In this document: one piece after another, positions 1-8,685 of the stretch | Layout of the letters: each line of letters begins with the position of its first letter | Numbering within the stretch: the first letter of the stretch is position 1 | Source of the DNA: Spirochaetales bacterium | GTDB lineage: Bacteria > Spirochaetota > Spirochaetia > B11-G9 | Direction: 5' to 3' | Length of the DNA: 12,872 nt | Assembly (NCBI GenBank): GCA_027077185.1 | Contig: JALTGJ010000132.1 | Span: 1-12,872 of the forward strand | Position numbers and translations under genes: made by a program | The notes under the pieces: generated by a model | Seen by the model: the letters and a program-made list of their open reading frames with translations, nothing else | The model's database searches: none | Told to the model about the DNA's origin: nothing

Positions 1-1073
1 GGAAATGGAATACCTGTACGGCTGTTAAATCCGAAAGATACTATCTTATTATAAAAATCTTCTTTTGATACAGTGTCTGATGCATATGCTGCACCTGCAT
101 TGCTTGAGTATTTGATAATATTTGCTACACTTATATCTCCGTAGGTACCAAGATCATTTATTCTTACCAGTTCATCAGGAAACTGGTGTTCATAAAAGCC
201 TCCTGCATAGAAACGGCTTTTTGTAGTAATTCCCCCAATTTCCAGCTCTGAAGACAGGGAGAAAACTTTAAATACAGATCCTGGTTCATAAGCATAGGTC
301 GCAGGAAGGTTATTCTTTTCTTCTTCACTTGCCTGTCCAAAAGTGTTTGGGTTGTAGTCAGGCATAGAAACCCAGCTAAGAAAATCACCGGTTTTAGCAT
401 CCATTGTTAATATAATTACCGAAGAGGCTTTATAATCCCTGTAAGCTTTTTCTGCCAGTTTTTTGGAAAAGTACTGAATATTAAGATCTATAGTTAAAAA
501 AAGTTGATTGCCATATACAATTTCTTCATCTGAACTGGGTTTTGGGGATAAAATATCGTTATAACTTAGTTCAATACCGTCAAGACCGGTATTGTCTATC
601 CCTGTAAATCCTGTAATATGAGATGTTAAATTCTTTTCAGGATAGTTTCGTCCATATTCCGGTTCCAGAGATATTCCAGGCAGTTTATTGGTGGAAATAA
701 GATTTTTTATTTGATCACTCTCCGTAGCAGATATTTTCCTTTTTATATATAAAAATCCGGTATTATTGTTAAATTTCTTTAGAAGATAATCCCTGTCAAT
801 GTTTAATGCTTCTGAAAGTAACCCTGCAGTGTTTTCTTTTTCCAATACATTCGGCATCCAGGCTGTAACTGAATCCATCTGGGTTTGGATAGCCAGTATT
901 CTGCCATTTCGATCCAGAATCGGACCTCTTTCTACAATCTGGGTTGGACCGTTTACTCTTGATGGAGGAATAGGGGAGATTAGCATTATATCAATATACT
1001 TCCATATAATTAAAAGTACAAAAATAGAAGTAATAATTGAAAATACTGTAAATCTGCTTGTTTTTGCAGGCAT
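1..1073 (-). CDS. FtsI/PBP2-family peptidoglycan transpeptidase (class B penicillin-binding protein), partial
   Basis: Class B penicillin-binding proteins cross-link peptide stems of peptidoglycan on the outer face of the cytoplasmic membrane, usually in the divisome (FtsI) or elongasome (PBP2). The protein starts MPAKTSRF, preceded by an AGAGGGG ribosome site 4-5 bases upstream. It has one N-terminal signal-anchor helix (about residues 9-30) and then the PBP dimerisation motif RGPILDRNGRILA (about residues 49-61). The transpeptidase active-site serine lies in EPGSVFK (SxxK), and the second motif is SSN within KYSSNAG. About 357 codons are present. The KTG motif and C terminus lie beyond the left edge, so completeness cannot be judged. 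It is divergent from an M23 peptidase gene with only 52 bases between starts. The upstream division genes often found before ftsI (rsmH, ftsL) are absent on this side. FtsI is more likely than PBP2 from the short N-terminal region, but I do not assign the symbol firmly. Confidence 0.93.
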   Translation of the reverse strand, partial: MPAKTSRFTVFSIITSIFVLLIIWKYIDIMLISPIPPSRVNGPTQIVERGPILDRNGRILAIQTQMDSVTAWMPNVLEKENTAGLLSEALNIDRDYLLKKFNNNTGFLYIKRKISATESDQIKNLISTNKLPGISLEPEYGRNYPEKNLTSHITGFTGIDNTGLDGIELSYNDILSPKPSSDEEIVYGNQLFLTIDLNIQYFSKKLAEKAYRDYKASSVIILTMDAKTGDFLSWVSMPDYNPNTFGQASEEEKNNLPATYAYEPGSVFKVFSLSSELEIGGITTKSRFYAGGFYEHQFPDELVRINDLGTYGDISVANIIKYSSNAGAAYASDTVSKEDFYNKIVSFGFNSRTGIPF

Positions 1074-1125
1074 TATCCCCTCTGGATTTATGGCTCTGTT
1101 TTTTATGCTCATTTATAGTAATATC

Positions 1126-2244
1126 ATGAACAGAAATTGTCGATACATAGAATACATTATGATAAACTTAAACACAAGACAACATATTATTACCCGAAAA
1201 AGAAAAATAAAGAATAAAGCAAGGTTATTTAATCCTGCAGGCCTGAATAAAATTTACTTAGGCAGTATTAGTGCATTAAAAAAAATGGATATACGATCCA
1301 GAATGCTGCTTGCATTTTCTGCTTTATTGATAATTTCAGCAATAAGCTTTTCACTAATTGAATTTATTAATAAAAAAGTATTAAGAGATGATGCGTTTAC
1401 TCTTGTAACTGATAATCTACCAATTGCAAATTCCATGCTTAGTTATGCAAGTTCTGAATTTTCGGGGATGGGATCCGGTATGCCCAATATCCAGGAGAGT
1501 GCTATTATAAGTACAGTATCATCAACTGATTATGAGGTAAAACCCGGGGATACCCTGTCAGAAATTTCAAAAGCCTATAATATTAATGTCGGAACACTTA
1601 TAAGTTATAATAAAATTAAAGATGTTAGAAGAATTTGGGCCGGGGCAAAATTAAAAATACCGGATACTAACGGGCTGCCTTATATAGTTAAAAAAGGGGA
1701 TTCTCTGGAATCTATTGCAGCCGATCATAATATACCTCTAAATAATATACTTGATGCAAACAATCTGGATTCAGAACTTATTTCAGTTGGTGATGAATTA
1801 TTTATTCCAGGAGCAAAAATTAGTGATTACGACTATAAAAAAGCAACAGGTACTCTGTTTCTGTATCCTACCAATGGAAGATTAACCTCTCCCTTTGGTT
1901 ACCGCACCGATCCATTTACCGGAGTTAGAAGAATGCATTATGGTTTGGATTTGGCAAATCGTATTGGTACACCGGTAAAAGCGACTATGGCTGGTACAGT
2001 AATAGTTATAGGCCATCAGCCCCAGGGCTATGGAAATTATATTGTTATAAGGCATGAACGGGGCTATCAGTCTTTGTATGGACATCTGAGTAAGATTCTT
2101 GTTAGAAAGGGACAGAGAGTCGGTCAGGGACAGAGAATAGGGGAGATGGGTAGTACTGGACGAAGTACCGGGCCGCATCTTCACTTCTCGCTGTATAAGA
2201 ATAATGTACCTGTAGATCCATTAAGGGGCTATCTTTACAGGTAA
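1126..2244 (+). CDS. Membrane-anchored LysM-LysM-M23 (LytM-type) peptidoglycan endopeptidase
   Basis: M23 zinc metallopeptidases cut peptide cross-links in peptidoglycan, and some degenerate members instead activate amidases. Numbering from the ATG at 1126 (372 residues), there is a basic N terminus and a membrane segment at about 58-81. Two LysM peptidoglycan-binding domains follow at about 136-179 (VKPGDTLSEISKAY) and 186-229 (VKKGDSLESIAADH). The C-terminal M23 domain is at about 248-369. All metal and catalytic motifs look intact: HYGLD (H271, D275), YGHL (H320) and GPHLHF (H351, H353). This suggests an active enzyme rather than an EnvC-like scaffold. The start is uncertain. ATGs at 1126, 1159 and 1285 are all in frame and none has a clear Shine-Dalgarno site. 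The open frame upstream of 1126 is antisense to the neighbouring PBP gene and is not part of this protein. The 1285 start would give a short cytoplasmic tail directly before the membrane helix. Confidence 0.92.
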   Translation: MNRNCRYIEYIMINLNTRQHIITRKRKIKNKARLFNPAGLNKIYLGSISALKKMDIRSRMLLAFSALLIISAISFSLIEFINKKVLRDDAFTLVTDNLPIANSMLSYASSEFSGMGSGMPNIQESAIISTVSSTDYEVKPGDTLSEISKAYNINVGTLISYNKIKDVRRIWAGAKLKIPDTNGLPYIVKKGDSLESIAADHNIPLNNILDANNLDSELISVGDELFIPGAKISDYDYKKATGTLFLYPTNGRLTSPFGYRTDPFTGVRRMHYGLDLANRIGTPVKATMAGTVIVIGHQPQGYGNYIVIRHERGYQSLYGHLSKILVRKGQRVGQGQRIGEMGSTGRSTGPHLHFSLYKNNVPVDPLRGYLYR

Positions 2245-2249
2245 AAGAC

Positions 2250-2360
2250 GGAGACGGGAAAGAAAGGGAGACGGGAGGAAGGAGAATGGAAGAATAGTGG
2301 ATCTTCCAGAGTTTATCGCCTCTATTTCCTCCAGTCTCCCTTCTCCTGTTTCCGGTCTCC
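2250..2360. terminator. Long nested imperfect hairpin between convergent genes, probable bidirectional terminator
   Basis: The spacer between the M23 peptidase and secA is purine-rich on its left half and pyrimidine-rich on its right half, and folds back on itself in three nested stems. The outer stem is 2250-2261 with 2349-2360 (11 of 12 pairs). The middle stem is 2266-2280 with 2326-2340 (14 of 15). The apical stem is TGGAAGA 2287-2293 with TCTTCCA 2302-2308 (7 of 7, 8-base loop). A TTTT run follows the hairpin on each strand (2361-2364 on +; complement of 2243-2246 on -). This suits termination of both converging transcripts. Both arms contain internal direct repeats: GGAGACGGGA at 2250-2259 and 2267-2276, and TTCTCCTGTTTCC at 2341-2353 and 2363-2375. 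It is far larger than an ordinary terminator and could instead be a dispersed palindromic repeat. Confidence 0.6.
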
Positions 2361-2379
2361 TTTTCTCCTGTTTCCTTCT

Positions 2380-5100
2380 TTATCTTCCATGACAGTGCTT
2401 GTATTTCCTTCCGCTGCCGCAGGGGCAGGGATCGTTCCTTCCTACTTTTGGAGTTGTTCTTTTTACCTGAGCATTTTCGGGGGTGGATGCAGAATTCGCC
2501 GATTGCTTACCACCGCCTCCAAACTGGCTTACTCCGCTATGACTTTCTGTTGCACCTTTTGTTCTCAAAGCTCTGTATCTTTCGGCAGGTGCTTCAGATA
2601 TTTGTACTTTCGAAATAGTTTTTGCTATAGTTGTTTTTATTTCAAATAAAAGCCTGTCAAAAATATCAAAACCTTCAAGTTTGTACTCCAGTAGAGGGTT
2701 CTTTTGTGCATAGGTTCTTAAATAAACTGCTTCTCTAAGTTCTTCCAGGGATTCAAGGTGCTCCTGCCATTTGTTATCAATATTTTTGAGGTACTGATAT
2801 TTAATAAAATCATTAAACTGTTTTTTTCCTACCCTGTCAATTTTGTCCTTTAATTCTCTTTCCAGTGTATCAGTTATTCTTTTAATTAATGTATCTCTGG
2901 AAAAATCTTTAAGCTGATCATGAGTAAATTCTTCTGAATACAGAAATGATTCCCTCAAATCGGAATTCAAAGCTGTTGTATTAATATTGGAATTATCATT
3001 ATTCACAAAATAGGGTGAAACTATATCAACTACAAGATCCTTATTTGTGTCAGTTACTCTCTGAAACAATTCCTGATCTTCCAGAATACTGTTCCTCTGG
3101 TTATAAATAAAAGTTCGCTGTTCATTTAAAACATCATCATACTCAAGAAGATGTTTCCTTATTTCATAATTACGTTCCTCAACTCTATTTTGAGCTCTTT
3201 CGATAGCTTTGTTAATGAGTGAATGATGAAGTGGTTCCCCTGTATTCATCCCTGCTCTTGACATGAGTGATCTTAGACTGTCTCTTGCAAAAAGCCTCAT
3301 TAGTTCGTCATCAAGGGAAAGAAAGAAGCGGGAAGTACCAGGATCCCCCTGTCTTCCTGAACGCCCTCTTAACTGATTATCAATTCGTCTGGATTCATGC
3401 CTTTCTGTTCCAAGGATATACAGTCCTCCAAGTTCCTTTACCTCTTCATAATCTTTTCGCCAGTTTTTATATTCCAGGGCATATGCAGCTTTAAATTCTT
3501 CAGGACTTGCCTTTGTACCGCATTTTTTTCTTGCTCTGAAGTCCGGATTTCCTCCAAGTTTTATATCTGTTCCACGGCCTGCCATGTTTGTTGCAATGGT
3601 AATGGATCGTTTTGCCCCTGCTTCGGAAATTATGTGTGCTTCTCTTTCATGGTTTTTTGCATTAAGAACTTCATGTTTTATGCCCCTTCTTGAAAGGAGT
3701 TTTGAGATATGTTCGGATTTTTCGATGGATACAGTTCCAACAAGGACAGGCTGGCCTCTTTTGTACTGTACTTCAATCTCATCACAAATTGCTTTGTATT
3801 TAAATTCTTCAGTAAGGTATATTACATCGTTCTTATCTATTCTGGCTAAAGGCCTGTTAGTGGGAACTACAACTACATCAAGGCCGTATATTTTCCCAAA
3901 TTCACGGGCTTCTGTATCGGCTGTTCCTGTCATACCTGAAATTTTGGTGTACATTCTAAAAAAGTTCTGAAAGGTTATTGTAGCAAGGGTTCTGTTTCTT
4001 CTGGCAATACGTATACCTTCCTTTGCTTCTATTGCCTGATGAAGGCCTTCCGAATATCTTCTTCCATGAAGTATTCTTCCAGTAAATTCATCTACAATTT
4101 CAACAATTCCATCCTGAACCACATAGTCAACATCAATCTGAAAAAGGTGATGGGCCTTCATTGCCTGGGTAAAGTAGTGGACAAATTCAAAATTTTCATC
4201 TTTATACAGAGATTCTGTAATCAGACCTGCCTGTATCAGCAGCTCTTCAATTCTGTTCATACCCTTTTCTGTAAAGGTAATCTTTTTTGATTTTTCGTCT
4301 ATCTGAAAATCTCCATCACTTATTTCAGGATATTCACCTGTTTCAGGATCTTTGCTGCATTCTTCTAATTTTGATACAAGTTTATTTACGTCTGAGAATT
4401 TTCTTGTGTTGTCCTCTGCCTGGCCTGATATTATAAGAGGAGTTCTTGCTTCATCAATTAAGATCGAATCTATTTCATCAATTATACAGTAGTTATGGTT
4501 TTTCTGTACTCTTCCCTCGTTTGACCACCTCATGTTATCTCTTAAATAATCAAATCCAAACTCATTATTGGTTCCATAGGTTATATCGCATTCATATCCC
4601 TTTTGCCGTGCTTCATTATCCATATTGGAAATTATATTTCCAACGCTTATACCAAGCATGGCAAATACAGGTTTCATCCATTCAGAATCTCTTTCTGCAA
4701 GATAGTCATTAACGGTTACAACATGAACTCCAAGGCCGGATAATGAATTTAGATATGCAGCGGGTACACTGGAAAGTGTTTTACCTTCACCTGTTTTCAT
4801 TTCCATTATTCTTCCCTGATGCAGGGCTATTCCACCCATTAGCTGTACGTCATAAGGGCGCTCCCCCAGTGTTCTTCTGGATGCCTCTCTTGCAAGAGCA
4901 AATGCCTCTGGAAGCAATTTATCAAGACTATCACCTTTGTTATGGCGTTCCTTGAGTAATTCTGTTTGTTTGGAGAAATCCCCGTCTGAGAGACCCAAAG
5001 CCCAGGCTTCCAGTTCATTTATTTTATGTACCAGAGGAAGTAGTTCTTTTATATCTTTTTCCTGTTTAGATCCAAAAATTGCATTAAAAATTGCTGACAT
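2380..5100 (-). CDS. secA: Preprotein translocase ATPase SecA
   Basis: SecA is the cytoplasmic ATPase motor that drives unfolded preproteins through SecYEG. The 906-residue length is typical. Walker A is MKTGEGKT (about 101-108) and Walker B is [17 protein letters not shown] (from about 206, DE at 208-209), the SecA signature next to the start of the preprotein cross-linking domain. The second motor domain carries [14 protein letters not shown] and [16 protein letters not shown] linker rich in G, S, N and Q leads to a C-terminal SEC-C zinc motif with C892, C894, C903 and H904, which binds SecB or ribosomes in characterised SecA proteins. The start at 5100 has an AAGGA element 9 bases upstream. 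No domain appears missing. The gene stands alone, convergent with the M23 peptidase and divergent from the lipoprotein group. Confidence 0.99.
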   Translation of the reverse strand: MSAIFNAIFGSKQEKDIKELLPLVHKINELEAWALGLSDGDFSKQTELLKERHNKGDSLDKLLPEAFALAREASRRTLGERPYDVQLMGGIALHQGRIMEMKTGEGKTLSSVPAAYLNSLSGLGVHVVTVNDYLAERDSEWMKPVFAMLGISVGNIISNMDNEARQKGYECDITYGTNNEFGFDYLRDNMRWSNEGRVQKNHNYCIIDEIDSILIDEARTPLIISGQAEDNTRKFSDVNKLVSKLEECSKDPETGEYPEISDGDFQIDEKSKKITFTEKGMNRIEELLIQAGLITESLYKDENFEFVHYFTQAMKAHHLFQIDVDYVVQDGIVEIVDEFTGRILHGRRYSEGLHQAIEAKEGIRIARRNRTLATITFQNFFRMYTKISGMTGTADTEAREFGKIYGLDVVVVPTNRPLARIDKNDVIYLTEEFKYKAICDEIEVQYKRGQPVLVGTVSIEKSEHISKLLSRRGIKHEVLNAKNHEREAHIISEAGAKRSITIATNMAGRGTDIKLGGNPDFRARKKCGTKASPEEFKAAYALEYKNWRKDYEEVKELGGLYILGTERHESRRIDNQLRGRSGRQGDPGTSRFFLSLDDELMRLFARDSLRSLMSRAGMNTGEPLHHSLINKAIERAQNRVEERNYEIRKHLLEYDDVLNEQRTFIYNQRNSILEDQELFQRVTDTNKDLVVDIVSPYFVNNDNSNINTTALNSDLRESFLYSEEFTHDQLKDFSRDTLIKRITDTLERELKDKIDRVGKKQFNDFIKYQYLKNIDNKWQEHLESLEELREAVYLRTYAQKNPLLEYKLEGFDIFDRLLFEIKTTIAKTISKVQISEAPAERYRALRTKGATESHSGVSQFGGGGKQSANSASTPENAQVKRTTPKVGRNDPCPCGSGRKYKHCHGR

Positions 5101-5134
5101 TGGTGCCTGTCCTTGTGTAAGAATAATAATCCTT

Positions 5135-5164
5135 AATATACTGCTCTTTACTGGAGGAATTCAA
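5135..5164 (-). promoter_or_regulatory. Predicted sigma70-type promoter of secA
   Basis: On the minus strand a TTGAAT -35 (complement of 5159-5164) is followed after 18 bases by a TATATT -10 (complement of 5135-5140). Transcription would start near 5128, leaving a leader of about 28 bases that includes the AAGGA ribosome site of secA. The assignment comes from consensus matching only. Confidence 0.5.
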
Positions 5165-5387
5165 TAGATATACGAAATAAGACCAGCATTTTATTCCCGG
5201 GAAATCAAGCTGTTAGATTGGGAGGCTATTACTGTTTCCAGGGAGTGCTTGTGGCCTCATTGCTGTTATGGTATGCTGGCAGTAACTAATTGCTTCAGGT
5301 CAGATTTGTCAGGGTATTATTATGGTTACATAAAAAGTTTTACCCGGTTTTTCTGTAATATCTATAATGGAGAAAATAATATTAATA
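5165..5387. other. Spacer between secA and the lipoprotein gene, no recognised gene
   Basis: I see no convincing coding sequence, tRNA or known RNA family here. There is a perfect 10-base palindrome TTCCCGGGAA at 5194-5203. A possible bulged hairpin pairs 5229-5241 (TTACTG, bulge, CCAG) with 5276-5285 (CTGGCAGTAA). A consensus-like TATAAT lies at 5363-5368, with a weak TTTACC at 5339-5344 18 bases upstream. It could serve the lipoprotein gene, but would place the start of transcription only about 12 bases before the preferred ATG. Confidence 0.35.
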
Positions 5388-6572
5388 ATGAAAAGAAAAA
5401 TATTTGGACTGCCTTTTACTTTTACCTTATTTTATTTATTAGTTTCTCTTTTCTCCTGTAATACAGGGAATAACATGGAAAGACATTTGTTGTTTAATTT
5501 GTCTCTGGGGAAAGGTGAGGATCAGCTTGATCTTATACAAATGTCGAATATTCCCTTTAATAAAAAAACCAGAATTGTTATGAGGGATGGTCTTATATTT
5601 ATTGCTAATGGTAATTCCAATAAAGTGATGGAATTTAATTCTTTTGGGGATATTCTTTCCCTCTACTATAATCCTAAAGAAAACCCCAGGCCTGTTCTTT
5701 TGTCCGATGTTTCCGGGGGAGGCGGGTATTCAAACAGGAATGCCTATGCCTTTAACTTTAGAAATACCGGTGAAATTGCTGTTACTGGCAAAGGACATCT
5801 GTTTGTTGAAGATTCCGTTCCCGATAACCGCCTTGATTATGATAAGGATACGGAAAGTATTCTAAGCAGAATTGTACTTCAATTTGACGGAGAAGGAAAT
5901 TTTATTAACTTTTTGGGAAGAGAAGGTATAGGTGGAACTCCATTTCCTTATATAGAATCAATTAAAGTTAATAATAAGGATGAGATAATAATTGTAACAA
6001 GGATAATAAAAAAATGGATTATTTACTGGTTTACAGAAGACGGATCTCTTAAGTTTACAATTAATATACCTATTAATGATCTTCCTGTTCCTTCTGAAGG
6101 TAATTATATCCCTTCTCTCGAAACTATAGTTCCTGATCAGAATAGAAATTTACTGTATTTAAAAATAAATTATTATAATAAAGCTGACAACAGTCTTGAT
6201 TATACAGATTCCTACCTTTGGACATTGGATCTAAATAAGAATAAGTATAGCAATTCAATTAGTATTCCTGATCTGGATGCTTCCAGAAGTGATGATATTT
6301 CAGGATTCTTAGGTGTAAACAGTGCAGGTAATTTTTTCTTTCTTTCCCACCTTTCGGATAATACTTTTCAGATAATGGTTCTTAATGATACGGGTTCAGT
6401 AATTACCAGGAAGAATTTAACAATGATGGATAATGAAATATCCTATAGAGATATTTATCTTGATTCCAGTGGACTACTGGTTGCCCTTTTAGGTAAGTAT
6501 GATACTGTTGAGATTGTATGGTGGAGAAGTGATCAGCTTCCGGGAGTTCAGGATGAAGATAGTCAGCCCTAG
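5388..6572 (+). CDS. Putative lipoprotein with NHL/beta-propeller-like sequence, function unknown
   Basis: The N terminus (MKRKIFGLPF, then a hydrophobic stretch ending LVSLFSC) looks like a lipoprotein signal peptide, with lipidation at Cys23 of the 394-residue form. Spirochaete lipoboxes are relaxed, so LFSC is acceptable. The mature part is rich in beta-strand-like repeats with turns such as VMEFNSFGDILSLYYNP and IVLQFDGEGNFINFLGREG. This is the pattern of NHL or six-bladed propeller proteins: a hydrophobic strand, then G-x-F/I, then a strand. No catalytic motif is visible, so a binding or scaffold role in the periplasm or at the outer membrane is an inference. I chose the ATG at 5388 over 5367 because it begins the basic signal peptide and has GGAG, though at a long 15-base spacing. 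The 3' end overlaps nnr by 20 bases, implying cotranscription. Spirochaetes carry similar lipoproteins of unknown function, but I could not confirm homology. Confidence 0.8.
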   Translation: MKRKIFGLPFTFTLFYLLVSLFSCNTGNNMERHLLFNLSLGKGEDQLDLIQMSNIPFNKKTRIVMRDGLIFIANGNSNKVMEFNSFGDILSLYYNPKENPRPVLLSDVSGGGGYSNRNAYAFNFRNTGEIAVTGKGHLFVEDSVPDNRLDYDKDTESILSRIVLQFDGEGNFINFLGREGIGGTPFPYIESIKVNNKDEIIIVTRIIKKWIIYWFTEDGSLKFTINIPINDLPVPSEGNYIPSLETIVPDQNRNLLYLKINYYNKADNSLDYTDSYLWTLDLNKNKYSNSISIPDLDASRSDDISGFLGVNSAGNFFFLSHLSDNTFQIMVLNDTGSVITRKNLTMMDNEISYRDIYLDSSGLLVALLGKYDTVEIVWWRSDQLPGVQDEDSQP

Positions 6573-8052
6573 CAAAATGTCAGAAATTGACAGACAGTCC
6601 ATAGAGTCCTATGGGATACCGGGACTTATTCTTATGGAAAATGCCGGAATTAAATGCTGGAAACACATAAAGGAAGAATTAAACGAAGTTAAGTTACATG
6701 ATACTAATTTTTTAATTATTGCAGGGACAGGAAATAATGGAAGTGACTCTTTTGTAATAGCCAGGCATGCATGGCTGGAGGGTATTCGTAAAATAGATAT
6801 TATATTTACAGGAGACAGCAGTAATACCGAAAATAATATTCACAGGAGTATATGTGAAAATCTCGGTATACCTGTTTTACAGTATAAAAATAATAAAAAA
6901 ATAAAACAACTTATTCAAACAGCAAATATAATAATTGATGGAATTACCGGTACCGGTTTGCATGGAGCTCTCTATGGATCTTCGAAGGAACTTGTTGTAC
7001 TGATTAATTTAAACAGGGGAGTAAAATTTTCTTTAGATATTCCAAGTGGTCTTGGTGAAGAGTTTAAAACAGATTTTCCGGTAATTAAAGCAGATATAAC
7101 ATTAACAATTGGTCTTCCCAAAACTATACTTTATTACCCTTCAATGAGAATTTTTGCAGGGAAAATCATTGCAGTAAAAATAGGGTTTCCCCCGGAACTG
7201 TTGGAGAATCCTACAGGTTCGGGAGATATTTATAGTTCAGAAAATTTACAGTTACCGGATATTCCTCTTTGGGCTTATAAAGGATTAAGAGGTCATACTG
7301 CTGTATTTGCTGGTGCATGTGGTACTTCAGGTGCCGCTTTCCTTTCTGCTACAGCTGCAGGCAGATCCCGTTCGGGGCTTGTGACCTTATTTACGGACAG
7401 TGATATTTATACTGCCCTTTCTTCTAAAGTATCATCAGTTATGGTGTCAGAACTTAGATCAGAGAATCCTGATTTAAGTGCATATACTTCCCTGCTTGCA
7501 GGACCAGGCTGGGGAACTAATAACAGATCAGGACTTCTTTTATGGTTGTTTGAAAGTAAAATTAATGGCGTTCTTGATGCAGATGGCTTAAGAGTTCTTT
7601 CAGAGGTAGATTCAAAGTTCGTAAAGACACCGGGATTACTTAATGGGAACTGGGTATTTACCCCTCATCCTGGAGAATTTGAAGTTATCTCTGGTATTGA
7701 AAAGGAAAAATTCCTTTTGTCTCCCCTTCCTGAGCTAAAGAAAGCTGCAGTAAAATACGGTGCAGTAATAGTATTAAAAAGTCATGTAACATTTATAGTA
7801 ACTCCGGAAGGCAGGTATACTGTTGTTGATGGTATGAATGCTTCTCTGGGTACTGGTGGTTCCGGTGATATTCTGGCCGGAATTATAGCCGGATTTGTGG
7901 CTCAGGGTATGGAACCCTATAAGTCTGCTGTTATGGCAGTTATTCTCCACCAAAAGATTGGAAAGGTATGCTTTAGAGAGAAGGGATGGTTTCTTGCAGA
8001 AGATCTATTACCGTACATTTCCAGTGAGCTTAAAAATACGGAGATTTTATGA
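6553..8052 (+). CDS. nnr: Bifunctional NAD(P)H-hydrate epimerase / ADP-dependent NAD(P)H-hydrate dehydratase
   Basis: This enzyme repairs NADHX and NADPHX, the damaged hydrated forms of the reduced cofactors. The N-terminal YjeF domain (about 1-215) interconverts R and S epimers. The C-terminal ribokinase-fold domain (about 235-495) dehydrates the S form using ADP. Visible motifs are the N-terminal IPGLILMENAG, the nucleotide loop GTGNNGSDSF (58-67), the epimerase Asp in IIDGITGTGL (D129), DIPSG (162-166), then AGPGWG, LDADGLRVL, TPHPGE (370-375) and LGTGGSGD (432-439, probable catalytic D439). At 499 residues it is the normal length for the fused form. The start at 6553 has GGGAG 6 bases upstream and begins MKIVSPSKMSEIDR, as expected for the family; an earlier in-frame ATG at 6499 lies inside the lipoprotein gene. 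The usual loop GNNGGDGF is altered to GNNGSDSF. It overlaps both neighbouring genes. Confidence 0.96.
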   Translation: MKIVSPSKMSEIDRQSIESYGIPGLILMENAGIKCWKHIKEELNEVKLHDTNFLIIAGTGNNGSDSFVIARHAWLEGIRKIDIIFTGDSSNTENNIHRSICENLGIPVLQYKNNKKIKQLIQTANIIIDGITGTGLHGALYGSSKELVVLINLNRGVKFSLDIPSGLGEEFKTDFPVIKADITLTIGLPKTILYYPSMRIFAGKIIAVKIGFPPELLENPTGSGDIYSSENLQLPDIPLWAYKGLRGHTAVFAGACGTSGAAFLSATAAGRSRSGLVTLFTDSDIYTALSSKVSSVMVSELRSENPDLSAYTSLLAGPGWGTNNRSGLLLWLFESKINGVLDADGLRVLSEVDSKFVKTPGLLNGNWVFTPHPGEFEVISGIEKEKFLLSPLPELKKAAVKYGAVIVLKSHVTFIVTPEGRYTVVDGMNASLGTGGSGDILAGIIAGFVAQGMEPYKSAVMAVILHQKIGKVCFREKGWFLAEDLLPYISSELKNTEIL

Positions 8053-8555
8053 CTGATAAAAATTCTTTCAACCCTGAGTATAATTATCATTTTGACAGGG
8101 ATGAATACGAGAAAAGCAGGTTTACTGAGCCACGTAAATATAAAGGGGGACCTTTTAAAAACAATAAAACTTTATTAATTACATTACTGGATATTGCTGT
8201 AATTGTTCTAATAATGCTGGTTGTTATTCCTTTTGTTGGAAAATCATATGAGATTAAGAATTTTAATGGATACAGTTTAACGCTAAGTCAGTATTATAGT
8301 GGAAATAATATATATCTTAATCTTTCAATACGGAATAAAGCAAAGGATAAAAGTGATGGTGCTAATTTAACTAAAATAGAGTTTTCACTGTCAAACAACA
8401 GTAAAAGTATTTACATTAACGATCTGCTCCCTCTTCCTGGTGAGACCCTGAGCTATAGAACTAAATTTTTAGATGACGGTTCAGAAATGGGAAGTGCAGA
8501 AGTTACTATTGGTGATAAAATAAAAGGTTTAAAAGTTAAATTAAAAAGGGAATAG
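8049..8555 (+). CDS. Single-pass membrane protein of unknown function
   Basis: I do not recognise this 168-residue protein. It has a polar, Tyr- and Asp-rich cytoplasmic N terminus (about 1-40) and one strongly hydrophobic segment (LLITLLDIAVIVLIMLVVIPFVG, about 43-66). The C-terminal part of about 100 residues is rich in beta-strand-like sequence with many Asn, Ser and Lys and no Cys, and resembles a small extracytoplasmic Ig-like or FxLYD-type domain. No catalytic motif is visible. It starts inside the nnr stop codon (ATGA overlap) with CGGAG 5 bases upstream, so it is translationally coupled to nnr and clearly belongs to the same operon. Its topology suggests the C-terminal domain lies outside the membrane. 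Confidence 0.85.
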   Translation: MTDKNSFNPEYNYHFDRDEYEKSRFTEPRKYKGGPFKNNKTLLITLLDIAVIVLIMLVVIPFVGKSYEIKNFNGYSLTLSQYYSGNNIYLNLSIRNKAKDKSDGANLTKIEFSLSNNSKSIYINDLLPLPGETLSYRTKFLDDGSEMGSAEVTIGDKIKGLKVKLKRE

Positions 8556-8616
8556 CTTCTATTGGAGGTTTGTGTGGTGTTTATTGAATTGGCTTGTTTT
8601 TGGCTTTTTTCGCCAG

Positions 8617-8650
8617 TTCTACTGCTCTGTATTCGAGAAGAAGTTTTTTT
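8617..8650 (+). terminator. Weak candidate terminator after the lipoprotein-nnr operon
   Basis: A stem with two mismatches (arms 8617-8627 and 8635-8643, CTC/GAG at the loop) is followed by seven T residues at 8644-8650. The position, about 60-90 bases past the last stop of the operon and just before the next promoter, fits. The stem is weak, however, and could be chance. Confidence 0.3.
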
Positions 8651-8685
8651 GACATAGTAAATGAGATATAACGTAAAAAGCTCTA

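Noticed and set aside
799..1125. Open frame upstream of and in frame with the M23 peptidase
   Set aside because: It is antisense to the N-terminal coding region of the PBP gene, whose motifs are clear on the minus strand. The translated residues have no M23-related content.
2389..4955. Several open frames on the + strand across secA
   Set aside because: They are shadows of the strong secA reading frame, rich in Cys, Phe and Ser, with no recognisable motifs.
6499..6552. Longer N terminus for Nnr from an ATG at 6499
   Set aside because: It lies deep in the lipoprotein gene and lacks a ribosome site. The family starts at the MKIVSPSKMSEID position (6553), which has GGGAG upstream.
8649..8673. 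Second promoter with TTGACA at 8649-8654 and TATAAC downstream
   Set aside because: The spacing to TATAAC is only about 13 bases, too short for a sigma70 promoter.
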